A DNA stretch of 8,658 bases, taken from JBDRKE01 sp043814315 (GTDB taxonomy: Bacteria > Omnitrophota > Gorgyraeia > Gygaellales > Profunditerraquicolaceae). The DNA lies in assembly GCA_043814315.1 (NCBI GenBank), contig JBDRKE010000040.1, forward strand, positions 1-8,658, written 5' to 3'. Shown here in pieces: positions 1 to 6,893 of this stretch. A program made the position numbers and the translations under genes. The notes under the pieces are model-generated. The model saw only the letters and a list, made by a program, of their open reading frames with translations. It did no database searches and had not been told where the DNA came from. Numbering within the stretch: position 1 is the stretch's first letter; each line of letters begins with the position of its first letter.

Positions 1-1335
1 ATGGCTTTATCCGGGTTAGATATCTATAAACTTTTACCCAAGACTAATTGCCGCGAATGCGGATTTGCCACGTGCCTGGCTTTTGCCATGCAGTTAGCCA
101 AGAAAGCCGTCAGCATCGATAAATGCCCTTATTTAAGCGAAGAGGCGAAAAAGGCGTTGGAGGCTTCAAGCCTTCCGCCCATCAAGCTGGTTTCCGTCGG
201 CGCTCAGGAAGGCAGGCTTGAAGTAGGCAATGAAACCGTGATGTTCAGGCATGAAGAGAAATTCCATCGTGCCTGCGGCATAGGCTTTATTGTAGAAGAC
301 AGCCTTACCGACAACCAGATAAAAGAGAAGCTGGGTAAGATAAATAAATTGAAGTTTGAGCGTGTCGGCCAGGAATTGGCAGTTAATCTGATAGCTCTCA
401 AACAGTCTCAGGGCACCGAAAGGTTCATTGAGGTTTTGACCCTTGTATCTAAAAATACCTCTTTAGCCTTAACTTTGATGTGCCGGGATCCTTTGACCCT
501 GAAGAAGTCATTGGAAATAGTTGCCGCAAAGAGGCCTTTGGTATATCGTGCCTCAAAAGACAATCTTGCGGATTTTGCTGCATTAGCCAATGATTATAAA
601 GTCCCTGTAGTGGCCAGCGCCCCTAGCCTGGAGGATCTGGGGGCTCTTGCAAGAGAATTAAATAATCAGGGAGTGCACGATTTAATCCTTGATACGGGTG
701 CCAAGCCCATCTCGGAGAAAATCTGGGACCTGACACAGATTCGCAGGCAATCCCTGAAGTCTTCTAATCGCAGTCTCGGGTATCCGGCATTGGTGATAAC
801 CCAGAAGCAGGATCCTTACGAGGAGGCACAGGAAGCAGCGACTTACATTACAAAATACGCCGGCATCATTCTTATGAGAGGCATAGAGACATGGCAGATT
901 TTATCCCTTTTGACTTTAAGGCAAAATATCTATACCGATCCGCAGAAACCCCTGCAGATCGAGCCCAAGCTTTATCCGATTGGTTCGGTAACCAAGCAAT
1001 CCCCCGTATTAGTGACCACGAATTTCTCTCTAACGTATTACACAGTTTTAGGGGAGGTAGAAGCCAGCAAGGTCCCTGTCTACATCATAAGCATAGACAC
1101 AGAAGGGATGTCTGTTTTAACGGCTTGGGCAGCGGAAAAACTGACTCCGGAAAAAATATCCGGTTTCCTGAAAAAGTGCGGCGTCAAAGATTCGATCGCC
1201 CACAACTCTCTCATCATACCCGGATATGTCGCTGTGATGAGCGGAGACTTAGAGGAACAATCCGGCTGGAAAGTTATCGTTGGGCCCAAAGAGGCTTCCG
1301 GCATACCGTCTTTTTTGAAGAACCTTCATTTTTGA
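1..1335 (+). CDS. acsC: Corrinoid iron-sulfur protein large (gamma) subunit
   Basis: This is the large subunit of the corrinoid iron-sulfur protein (CFeSP), a cytoplasmic protein that carries the methyl group between methyltetrahydrofolate and acetyl-CoA synthase in the Wood-Ljungdahl pathway. The N-terminal domain has the four-cysteine [4Fe-4S] motif C17-x2-C20-x4-C25-x16-C42, the spacing known for this family. A TIM-barrel-like middle follows, with the TQIRR segment. The C-terminal part has the TTNFSLTYY segment (residues 339-347) and ends in the VIVGPKEASGI signature of the cobalamin-binding domain. The length of 444 residues is close to the Moorella protein (about 446). The ATG is the first base of the window, so its ribosome binding site cannot be seen, but the protein start MALSGLDIYK matches the family start. 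A 59-base gap separates it from the activator gene. Identification is very secure. Confidence 0.97.
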   Translation: MALSGLDIYKLLPKTNCRECGFATCLAFAMQLAKKAVSIDKCPYLSEEAKKALEASSLPPIKLVSVGAQEGRLEVGNETVMFRHEEKFHRACGIGFIVEDSLTDNQIKEKLGKINKLKFERVGQELAVNLIALKQSQGTERFIEVLTLVSKNTSLALTLMCRDPLTLKKSLEIVAAKRPLVYRASKDNLADFAALANDYKVPVVASAPSLEDLGALARELNNQGVHDLILDTGAKPISEKIWDLTQIRRQSLKSSNRSLGYPALVITQKQDPYEEAQEAATYITKYAGIILMRGIETWQILSLLTLRQNIYTDPQKPLQIEPKLYPIGSVTKQSPVLVTTNFSLTYYTVLGEVEASKVPVYIISIDTEGMSVLTAWAAEKLTPEKISGFLKKCGVKDSIAHNSLIIPGYVAVMSGDLEEQSGWKVIVGPKEASGIPSFLKNLHF

Positions 1336-1394
1336 CCCTAGCCCTCAATTTATTTCACGCGGGCTTCTGTGAGGCAGCGATTTAAGGTATAAGG

Positions 1395-3323
1395 ATGGAA
1401 AAGTTCAAAGTCACATTTATTCCTGACCACAAAACTGTTGAAGTTAATAATGGCAAGACCGTTCTTTCGGCGGCTATCTCTGCCGGCATTTTTATCAATT
1501 CCAGTTGCGGAGGGGATGGTGTTTGCGGCCGATGTAAAGTAATGATAAAAAAGGGGCAGATTCGCTCGCAACCTACCGGAAGAATAAGCCTGGAGGAAAG
1601 GCGCAGAGGAATTTATCTGGCGTGCCTGACAACGGTGCACAGCGACCTGGAAGTCGAGATACCGCAGGAATCGCGGCTGGACTTCGAGAAATTGACCTCT
1701 GAAGAATTGGAGTTACGTTTAAAAGGGCTCTATTCCGAAGCCGAAGAAGTAGAGTCGCAAGATATCTTGGAAAAAGAGGGTATTTTTACTCATTCCCCCC
1801 TAGCCACAAAATTGTATCTGGAAGTGCCTGCGCCGACACCGGAGGATAAAATCAGCGATTTGGAACGGCTGTACCGCCAGATACGCAGTATTCAGGATAT
1901 CCCCATTATGCAGACGGGCTTGGCGAATATCCGAAGATTAGGAGAATTGCTAAGGTCCTCCGATTGGAAGGTTACGGTGACCTTGGGCAAAAGAAACGGC
2001 ACAGCCGAGATCGTGCTTATTGAAGCCGGGGATACGTCAGGAAAGAATTTCGGTGTCTGTTTTGACATCGGAACGACAACGATCAGCACGCAATTGATAG
2101 ACTTAAATAGTAAGAAAGTTTTAGGCACCAGGGCTACCTATAATAAACAGTCGAGCTTCGGAAGCGACGTCATCACGCGTATTATTTATGCCCGCGAAGA
2201 GGATGGTTTAGAAAAGCTTCATCACGCTCTTATTGACAGCATGAATCAGATGATCCAGGAGTTGATTCAGGAAAACCATATTGATCTTAATGACGTCAAT
2301 AGCGTTGTCTGTGCCGGGAATACGACGATGATACATCTGTTGCTGCGCGTTGACCCGACGTATATAAGGAGAGATCCTTACGTGCCTACCGCCAATTTTG
2401 TGCCTACGATCCGTGCGGCTGAGGCAGGGGTCAAGATTAACCCGCGGGGACTCTTGTCTTGCGTCCCGGGCGTTTCCAGTTATGTGGGAGGGGATACGAC
2501 GGCAGGGGTTTTATCCAGCGGTTTATATAAAAGCGAAGACTTAAGTATTCTGATAGATATCGGAACGAACGGAGAGGTCGTTTTAGGCAACCGCGATTTT
2601 CTGGTGAGCTGCGCGGCTTCTGCGGGGCCGGCCTTTGAAGGCAGCGGAGTTTCCTGCGGTATGCGTGCCAGCCGGGGCGCCATACAAAAATTTAAATTTG
2701 ATTCTTCGGGACTCAAGGTTTATTATGATACGATTGGCCAGGCCAAGCCCCGCGGGATATGTGGTTCGGGTTATATCGATATTCTGGCGGAGTTGTTGCG
2801 CGTCGGCCTAGTTGATAAAAGCGGTAAAATAAGAAGCGAAGATTCGCCGTTCCTGCGGGACGGGGATTCGGGCCGCGAATTCGTGGTGGCTTCTAAAACG
2901 CAAACCGATTCAGGTTCGGATATCGTGATTACGGAAGCCGACATTGAGAATTTGAAACGCGCCAAAGCCGCTATTTATTCGGCAGCCGCGACCCTTATCA
3001 GGCATATGGATTTAAAGTTTTCTGAAATAAAAAATATATGGATTGCCGGCGGGTTCGGAGCCTATCTGGACATAAACCATGCTGTCGGCATAGGGTTGCT
3101 TCCGGATCTGGAAAGATCAAGAATAATTTTCATCGGGAATAGTTCTCTGGCAGGCGCCCGGCAGATGCTTTTATCGTATGAAGCCACAAAGACGGCAAAC
3201 GACATTGCGAGAAAAATCATCTATTTTGAATTATCCGTTGATCCGGGATATATGGATGAGTATATGGCCGCTCTGTTTTTTCCACATACGGATTTAAAGA
3301 GATTCCCAAGTGTAAAAACTTAA
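1395..3323 (+). CDS. RACo-type reductive activator of the corrinoid iron-sulfur protein (2Fe-2S + ASKHA ATPase)
   Basis: This protein is expected to use ATP to drive an electron onto the oxidised Co(II) cobalamin of CFeSP, returning it to active Co(I). The N-terminus is a plant-type [2Fe-2S] ferredoxin domain with C38-x5-C44-x2-C47-x29-C77. A linker of roughly 100-200 residues leads to an ASKHA (actin-like) ATPase fold of the DUF4445 family, with the phosphate-1 loop DIGTTTI near residue 224, a second loop IDIGTNGE near 387, an ASAGPAFEG segment, and the AGGFGAYLDI segment near 550. The length of 642 residues suits RACo ('orf7' of acs clusters). AAGG at 1384-1387 lies 7 bases before the ATG. 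Its place between acsC and cooC is the usual one, which favours RACo over paralogues that activate methylamine or O-demethylase corrinoid proteins. Confidence 0.94.
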   Translation: MEKFKVTFIPDHKTVEVNNGKTVLSAAISAGIFINSSCGGDGVCGRCKVMIKKGQIRSQPTGRISLEERRRGIYLACLTTVHSDLEVEIPQESRLDFEKLTSEELELRLKGLYSEAEEVESQDILEKEGIFTHSPLATKLYLEVPAPTPEDKISDLERLYRQIRSIQDIPIMQTGLANIRRLGELLRSSDWKVTVTLGKRNGTAEIVLIEAGDTSGKNFGVCFDIGTTTISTQLIDLNSKKVLGTRATYNKQSSFGSDVITRIIYAREEDGLEKLHHALIDSMNQMIQELIQENHIDLNDVNSVVCAGNTTMIHLLLRVDPTYIRRDPYVPTANFVPTIRAAEAGVKINPRGLLSCVPGVSSYVGGDTTAGVLSSGLYKSEDLSILIDIGTNGEVVLGNRDFLVSCAASAGPAFEGSGVSCGMRASRGAIQKFKFDSSGLKVYYDTIGQAKPRGICGSGYIDILAELLRVGLVDKSGKIRSEDSPFLRDGDSGREFVVASKTQTDSGSDIVITEADIENLKRAKAAIYSAAATLIRHMDLKFSEIKNIWIAGGFGAYLDINHAVGIGLLPDLERSRIIFIGNSSLAGARQMLLSYEATKTANDIARKIIYFELSVDPGYMDEYMAALFFPHTDLKRFPSVKT

Positions 3324-3329
3324 ATATTG

Positions 3330-3399
3330 AGCCGGTTTTCCGGTTAGCCTGTTAGCCGGTTTTAACAGGATAATCGGCAAACAGGCCAATGGGCAAACA
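3330..3399. repeat. Fold-back of degenerate 8-base repeats in the RACo-cooC gap
   Basis: Nearly the whole gap between the RACo stop and the cooC start is made of 8-base units. On the left, four units start at 3330, 3338, 3346 and 3354; the first and fourth are exactly AGCCGGTT and the other two differ by one or two bases. On the right, four units start at 3364, 3372, 3380 and 3388 and resemble the reverse complement, AACCGGCT, with about two changes each. The two halves therefore face each other. Local perfect pairings include CCGG-TTTT-CCGG at 3332-3343 and CCTGTTA/TAACAGG at 3348-3354 and 3363-3369. There is no T-run after the hairpins, so a plain intrinsic terminator is not supported. Confidence 0.7.
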
Positions 3400-3401
3400 T
3401 A

Positions 3402-4154
3402 ATGGCTTTTGTTATAGCTTTAGCAGGCAAGGGCGGTACAGGTAAGACCACCGTTGCGGCTCTTATCGTGAGGATTCTGAAAGAGAAAAAGCAGGGTAGT
3501 ATATTAGCCGTAGATGCTGACCCTAACAGCAATCTTAATGAAGCCTTAGGCATACCGTCGAATGAGACGATCGGGCAGATTCTGGATGATATTTCAAGTC
3601 ATCCGGAAAAAATCCCTGCAGGCATGTCTAAGGATGTGTTTATCGAATACGAGATCCAGACGGCTATTGCGGAAGGCAGCGGTTTTGACGTTTTGACGAT
3701 GGGCAGGCCCGAAGGCCCGGGCTGTTACTGTTACGTGAATAACGTATTGAGAAACATCATGTCAAAGCTCATTAAGGAATACGATTACGTCGTTATAGAT
3801 AATGAGGCGGGCTTGGAGCACTTATCCCGAAGGACCACAAGGGAGGCGGATGCCCTCGTGGTCGTATCGGATCCTACGCATGTAGGCTTAAAGGCGGCTC
3901 AAAGAATAGTGGGGTTGGCTGGTGAGTTAAAAATCCAGACTAAAAAGAACCTTTTGATTTTGAATCGTTCGGATCATGGCCTCCCTGAAGAAAAAATAAA
4001 AAATTTCGGACTCAATTTTATCGGAGCTATCCCCAGTGATGCCCAGATAGAGCAGATGAGCCTTAACGGCCACTCGCTTATGGACCTTAAAGAAGATGCA
4101 AAGGGGCTATCCGCATTTCGTAAATTAGGAGATAAGATATGGCAGAATCCGTAG
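3402..4154 (+). CDS. cooC: CooC/AcsF-type nickel-insertion ATPase
   Basis: This is a MinD/SIMIBI-class P-loop ATPase that acts in maturation of the nickel-iron-sulfur cluster of CO dehydrogenase or acetyl-CoA synthase. The deviant Walker A motif GKGGTGKTT spans residues 9-17. The switch region DNEAGLEHLSRR begins at D133 and is diagnostic for CooC. A C-x-C pair at C108 and C110, in the segment GPGCYCYVNN, is the metal- and dimer-binding motif of the family. At 250 residues it is normal length. Because it sits in the acs operon between RACo and acsD, it is likely the paralogue that serves AcsB (called AcsF or CooC3 in other organisms), though sequence alone does not decide between AcsF and CooC. 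The start codon has no clear Shine-Dalgarno sequence; the repeats at 3330-3399 run up to it. Its end overlaps acsD by 16 bases. Confidence 0.92.
   Translation: MAFVIALAGKGGTGKTTVAALIVRILKEKKQGSILAVDADPNSNLNEALGIPSNETIGQILDDISSHPEKIPAGMSKDVFIEYEIQTAIAEGSGFDVLTMGRPEGPGCYCYVNNVLRNIMSKLIKEYDYVVIDNEAGLEHLSRRTTREADALVVVSDPTHVGLKAAQRIVGLAGELKIQTKKNLLILNRSDHGLPEEKIKNFGLNFIGAIPSDAQIEQMSLNGHSLMDLKEDAKGLSAFRKLGDKIWQNP
4127..4131 (+). promoter_or_regulatory. Ribosome binding site of acsD, inside cooC
   Basis: AGGAG lies 7 bases before the acsD ATG at 4139 and within the last codons of cooC. It sets the acsD start and gives a 16-base gene overlap (4139-4154), which suggests coupled translation of the ATPase and the CFeSP small subunit. 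Confidence 0.8.
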
Positions 4155-5113
4155 CTTTAGAAAAATGGTCCGGGGAAGTTTCCGTCGTTACCATCGGAGC
4201 GACCCGGGAAGAGGGGGGGACGCGTTCCCATGCCGTTAAAATCGGGGGAGAATGTACTTTACCTTTTTTGTTCAAAGAAGGCGCCCTTCCTTTAGCGCCT
4301 CGTATTGCTTTTGAAATCTGGGATGTTCCCCCGGGTGATTGGCCGCAGGAGTTGATGGCGGCCTACGCTAAAGTTTTCAATGATCCGTTGGCATGGGCCG
4401 AAATGTGCGTCAAAGACCATAAAGCGCAAATTCTATGCGTTAAGCTGATGGGTGCCCATCCGGATTTCGGTAATAGAAATGCAGACCAGGAAGCAAAATT
4501 TATCAGCCAGTTGTTGAAAAGCGTTGACGTGCCTCTTGTCATCATGGGTTGCGGGGATGATAGTAAGGATAATCTGATTTTACCTGCCTGCTGTCTGGCG
4601 GCGCGCCAGGAGCGTTGCCTCGTGGGGAGCGCCGTGCAGGACAATTACAAGACTCTGGCAGCCGGCGTTTTAGCGGACGGGCACAATATCATTGCGGAGT
4701 CACCTATTGATATCAATATCGCCAAACAACTGAACATTCTCATTTCAGATATCGGTTTACCGTTGGAACGCATCGTAATCAATCCGACGATCGGGGCCTT
4801 GGGTTATGGTCTGGAATACGCCTATTCTATTATGGAGCGGGCTCGCCTGGCAGGGCTTTCCGGAGATAAAACCGTTGCCTCTCCTTTTATCTGTCTTGTG
4901 GGGCAGGAGGCCTGGCGCGCCAAGGAAGCCAGGGCCAGTGCCGATGAATTTCCTCTCTGGGGCCCTGAATCCGAACGCGGCGTCATCTGGGAAATTATTA
5001 CTGCCACGGCTTTAATTCAGTCGGGCGCTGACCTCCTGGTGATGCGGCATCCTAAAGCCATCGCTAAGGTGAGTCAATATATAGATGAACTGATGACGGA
5101 TAAGCACAAATGA
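4139..5113 (+). CDS. acsD: Corrinoid iron-sulfur protein small (beta) subunit
   Basis: This is the TIM-barrel small subunit of CFeSP, which pairs with AcsC and helps hold the cobalamin and present it to AcsE and to acetyl-CoA synthase. Family signatures are in order: GATREEGGTRSH at residues 20-31, VPLVIMGCGDDSKDN in the middle, SPIDINIAKQLNIL around residue 191, the NPTIGALGYGLEYAYSIMER segment, and the C-terminal LLVMRHPKAI. The length of 324 residues is within a residue or so of the Moorella protein. The start is fixed by AGGAG at 4127-4131. The gene overlaps cooC by 16 bases. Its last codons and stop lie in the edge of the AT-rich repeat region that follows. Identification is very secure. 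Confidence 0.97.
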   Translation: MAESVALEKWSGEVSVVTIGATREEGGTRSHAVKIGGECTLPFLFKEGALPLAPRIAFEIWDVPPGDWPQELMAAYAKVFNDPLAWAEMCVKDHKAQILCVKLMGAHPDFGNRNADQEAKFISQLLKSVDVPLVIMGCGDDSKDNLILPACCLAARQERCLVGSAVQDNYKTLAAGVLADGHNIIAESPIDINIAKQLNILISDIGLPLERIVINPTIGALGYGLEYAYSIMERARLAGLSGDKTVASPFICLVGQEAWRAKEARASADEFPLWGPESERGVIWEIITATALIQSGADLLVMRHPKAIAKVSQYIDELMTDKHK

Positions 5114-5204
5114 CAAAATCCAAATTTCAAAACAAAACCTTTTTAGTTTTGGATTTTGTGCTTTAAGTTTATTTTGAATTTTGTGCTTTGTTATTTGGAA
5201 TTTT
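5102..5204. repeat. AT-rich fold-back repeat in the acsD-acsE gap
   Basis: The gap between acsD and acsE is built from variants of CAAAATNC on the left and of the reverse complement on the right. ACAAAATCCAAA (5113-5124) is a perfect 12-base inverted repeat of TTTGGATTTTGT (5148-5159). AAGCACAAA (5102-5110), inside the last acsD codons, is inverted at TTTGTGCTT (5155-5163) and again at 5180-5188. The right half has an 18-base direct repeat with one mismatch, TTTTGGATTTTGTGCTTT at 5147-5164 and TTTTGAATTTTGTGCTTT at 5172-5189. The region runs up to the acsE ribosome binding site. No function is evident. Confidence 0.72.
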
Positions 5205-5206
5205 GC

Positions 5207-5212
5207 AGGGAG
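5207..5212 (+). promoter_or_regulatory. Ribosome binding site that decides the acsE start
   Basis: AGGGAG lies 5 bases before the ATG at 5218. This favours ATG 5218 over the in-frame TTG at 5188, which lies inside the AT-rich repeat. The chosen start also gives the family N-terminus MLIIGE. Confidence 0.85.
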
Positions 5213-5217
5213 ATGCT

Positions 5218-6006
5218 ATGTTAATTATCGGGGAATTAATCAACGGGATGTATCAGGATATCGGCAGGGCCATCCAGGAAAAGGATAAGCCTGCCATCCA
5301 GAAATGCGCTAAGGAGCAATTGAGCGAGGGAGCGGATGCGCTGGATGTGAATTGCGGTCCCGCTTCAAAACAGCCGATGACGGATATGCCTTGGCTCGTT
5401 GAGACGATCCAGGAGGTGACGGATAAGCCGCTGGTTTTAGATTCCAGTAAGCCGCAGGTCATTGAGGCCGCTCTTAAAGCGGCCAAAAACAAAATCATTA
5501 TTAATTCGACTACGGCTGATGCTGAAAAAATGGATGTGCTGATAAGCCTTGCCAAGCAATACAAAACCAAGTTGATCGGCTTGACGATAAGTTCAAAGGG
5601 GATTCCTCACAACAAAGACCAGCGCATGGAGCTGGCGGCCACTCTTGTGGCCACTTGCGAAGAAAAAGGCTTTCCCATTGAGGACCTTTATCTTGACCCG
5701 GTCGTGATGCCCGTCAATGTGGCCCAGGCGCAGATGATGGATATCTTTGAGTCACTCCGTGAATTTAAAATAATTTCTCAACCTTCTCCCAAGACGATTG
5801 TGGGTTTAAGCAACGTGTCGCAGGGTGCGTCCGAACGCAGCCTCATTAACCGGATATTCCTGGTTATGGCAGCTGCCTTTGGGTTGGATGCCGCCATACT
5901 GAACCCGCGGGACAAAGATCTGATGGACGCCCTTATCAGCGCGGAGCTGATTCTGAATAAACACATTTATTGCGATTCCTATCTAGACGCTTATAGAAAA
6001 AAATAG
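5218..6006 (+). CDS. acsE: Methyltetrahydrofolate:corrinoid iron-sulfur protein methyltransferase
   Basis: AcsE (MeTr) is a cytoplasmic TIM-barrel enzyme of the pterin-binding family that transfers the N5-methyl group of methyltetrahydrofolate to Co(I) of CFeSP. From ATG 5218 it is 262 residues, the same length as the Moorella enzyme. The residues known to bind the pterin or assist the reaction fall at the same numbers: D75 (LVLDSS), N96 (IIINST), D160 (LYLDP) and N199 (GLSNVSQG). One small difference is L7 in GELING, where the Moorella enzyme has arginine (GERING); related methyltransferases also vary here. It follows acsD after a 104-base repeat-filled gap, and only 4 bases separate its stop from the next gene. 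Identification is very secure. Confidence 0.97.
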   Translation: MLIIGELINGMYQDIGRAIQEKDKPAIQKCAKEQLSEGADALDVNCGPASKQPMTDMPWLVETIQEVTDKPLVLDSSKPQVIEAALKAAKNKIIINSTTADAEKMDVLISLAKQYKTKLIGLTISSKGIPHNKDQRMELAATLVATCEEKGFPIEDLYLDPVVMPVNVAQAQMMDIFESLREFKIISQPSPKTIVGLSNVSQGASERSLINRIFLVMAAAFGLDAAILNPRDKDLMDALISAELILNKHIYCDSYLDAYRKK

Positions 6007-6010
6007 CCGC

Positions 6011-6397
6011 ATGTCACGGAAAAAGATTCTTCGCCATATTTTTAAGTTCCACGGTTTAGGTGAGAGTTTTAAGTTTGCCTTTGCGGGCATTTTTTATCTG
6101 TTCTTATTCCATCGGAACATGCGTATCATTTTTATGCTGGGCCTTGCCGCCATGCTTTCAGGATTTTATTTTCATTTGAATGCAGCGGAACTGATCTCTC
6201 TATCCATAACGATCACCTTGGTCTTTATGGCGGAAATGTTCAATACGGCCATAGAGATGTTGATGAATATGTTGACGGCGAAATATCACATCCGGATAAA
6301 ACTGGTTAAAGATATTGCGGCGGCAGTCGTGTTGCTGGCTTCCCTGAACGCCATAGCCGTCGGGTATGCGCTTTTTGCAAGAAAACTTTTTAATTGA
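6011..6397 (+). CDS. DgkA-family membrane lipid kinase (diacylglycerol or undecaprenol kinase)
   Basis: This is a small integral membrane kinase of the DgkA family, which phosphorylates diacylglycerol or undecaprenol at the inner face of the membrane. Three hydrophobic helices are visible at about residues 40-55, 60-84 and 102-122. The catalytic segment E75-x2-N78-x3-E82 (EMFNTAIEML), then H93 and K100-D101, match E. coli E69, N72, E76, H87, K94 and D95. The length of 128 residues is typical. The oddity is H34 in FHRNMR: by alignment from memory this is the position of E. coli E28, a metal-binding glutamate that is usually ERN in Gram-positive members. The gene starts 4 bases after acsE, with no clear Shine-Dalgarno sequence, so translation may be coupled to acsE. 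The link to the Wood-Ljungdahl pathway is only positional. Substrate cannot be told from sequence. Confidence 0.85.
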   Translation: MSRKKILRHIFKFHGLGESFKFAFAGIFYLFLFHRNMRIIFMLGLAAMLSGFYFHLNAAELISLSITITLVFMAEMFNTAIEMLMNMLTAKYHIRIKLVKDIAAAVVLLASLNAIAVGYALFARKLFN

Positions 6398-6399
6398 AT

Positions 6400-6484
6400 C
6401 GTTTTACGTCGTGAGTGGACCGTCCGTAAAACGCTAGGCGCGCTACGCTTCCGATAGGCGAAAGACGACGGACGAGAAGTCTTT
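6400..6484. repeat. Cluster of competing inverted repeats before the receiver gene
   Basis: The 112-base gap after the lipid kinase holds several inverted repeats. CGTTTTACG (6400-6408) pairs perfectly with CGTAAAACG (6425-6433). CGTCGT (6407-6412) pairs with ACGACG (6465-6470), and CGTCCGT (6421-6427) pairs with ACGGACG (6468-6474); these overlap the first pair and each other, so they exclude one another. AAAGAC (6461-6466) pairs with GTCTTT (6479-6484), and TAGGCG is directly repeated at 6435 and 6455. There is no T-run as in an intrinsic terminator. It could be a 5' leader of the receiver gene, a small RNA, or a decayed repeat element. I recognise no known riboswitch. Confidence 0.5.
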
Positions 6485-6509
6485 AGAACAATAAATCATG
6501 AGGTGAACC

Positions 6510-6881
6510 ATGAAGAAGATATTGATTGTCGATGACGAACCGGAGTCAAGAGAGATATTAAAAAAGAAATTAGAGCAGAATCAATATGAGGCCATAACCG
6601 CCTCCGGTGGCCAGGAGGCCTTAGGTATCTGTCAGGCTCAAAAAGTAGATCTCATCTTGCTGGATATCGCCATGCCTGGGATGGACGGTTATCAAACATG
6701 CGAAAAGTTAAAACAGGATAAATCTACGCAGGATATCTCTGTTTTGTTTCTGACGGCCAAAGATCTTGATCCGGAAGGTATGGCGCAACGCTACGACAGT
6801 TTAGGTGCCTGTGGGTACCTATCGAAACCATTGACATTTACGGAATTATTAGCAAAGATTAAGCAGGCCATAGGGGATTAA
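6510..6881 (+). CDS. Single-domain response regulator (CheY-like receiver)
   Basis: This is a lone receiver domain that would be phosphorylated by a histidine kinase not present in the window. The acidic pair D8-D9, the phospho-acceptor D52 (LLDIAMPGMDG), the switch threonine T82 (FLTAKD) and the lysine K106 (LSKPLT) are all present, so it should be active. There is no output domain in the 123 residues; it must act by binding a partner protein. AGGTG at 6501-6505 precedes the ATG. The stop codon is shared with the ribosome binding site of the next gene, so it is very likely co-transcribed with the exported protein and the membrane coiled-coil protein downstream. A response through those two is possible but not shown. 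Confidence 0.93.
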   Translation: MKKILIVDDEPESREILKKKLEQNQYEAITASGGQEALGICQAQKVDLILLDIAMPGMDGYQTCEKLKQDKSTQDISVLFLTAKDLDPEGMAQRYDSLGACGYLSKPLTFTELLAKIKQAIGD

Positions 6882-6888
6882 AGGAGGT
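6881..6888 (+). promoter_or_regulatory. Strong ribosome binding site overlapping the receiver stop codon
   Basis: AAGGAGGT begins on the last base of the receiver stop codon (TAA at 6879-6881) and lies 5 bases before the ATG at 6894. An almost ideal anti-Shine-Dalgarno match suggests high translation of the exported protein and coupling with the upstream gene. The next gene shows the same layout, with AAGGAGG at 7372-7378 inside and after the stop codon. Confidence 0.85.
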
Positions 6889-6893
6889 TATCC

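Noticed and set aside
891..1385. A long open frame of 164 codons overlapping the 3' half of acsC in another frame
   Set aside because: It lies mostly inside acsC, whose frame is confirmed by family motifs; the alternative product is rich in arginine, histidine and serine with no recognisable domain.
3348..3369. CCTGTTA/TAACAGG hairpin as a terminator after the RACo gene
   Set aside because: No T-run follows, the stem is short, and the operon context argues against stopping before cooC; it is better explained as part of the octamer fold-back.
5188..5217. TTG at 5188 as an upstream start for acsE
   Set aside because: It adds ten residues encoded by the AT-rich repeat and lacks a ribosome binding site, whereas ATG 5218 has AGGGAG before it and gives the exact family start and length.
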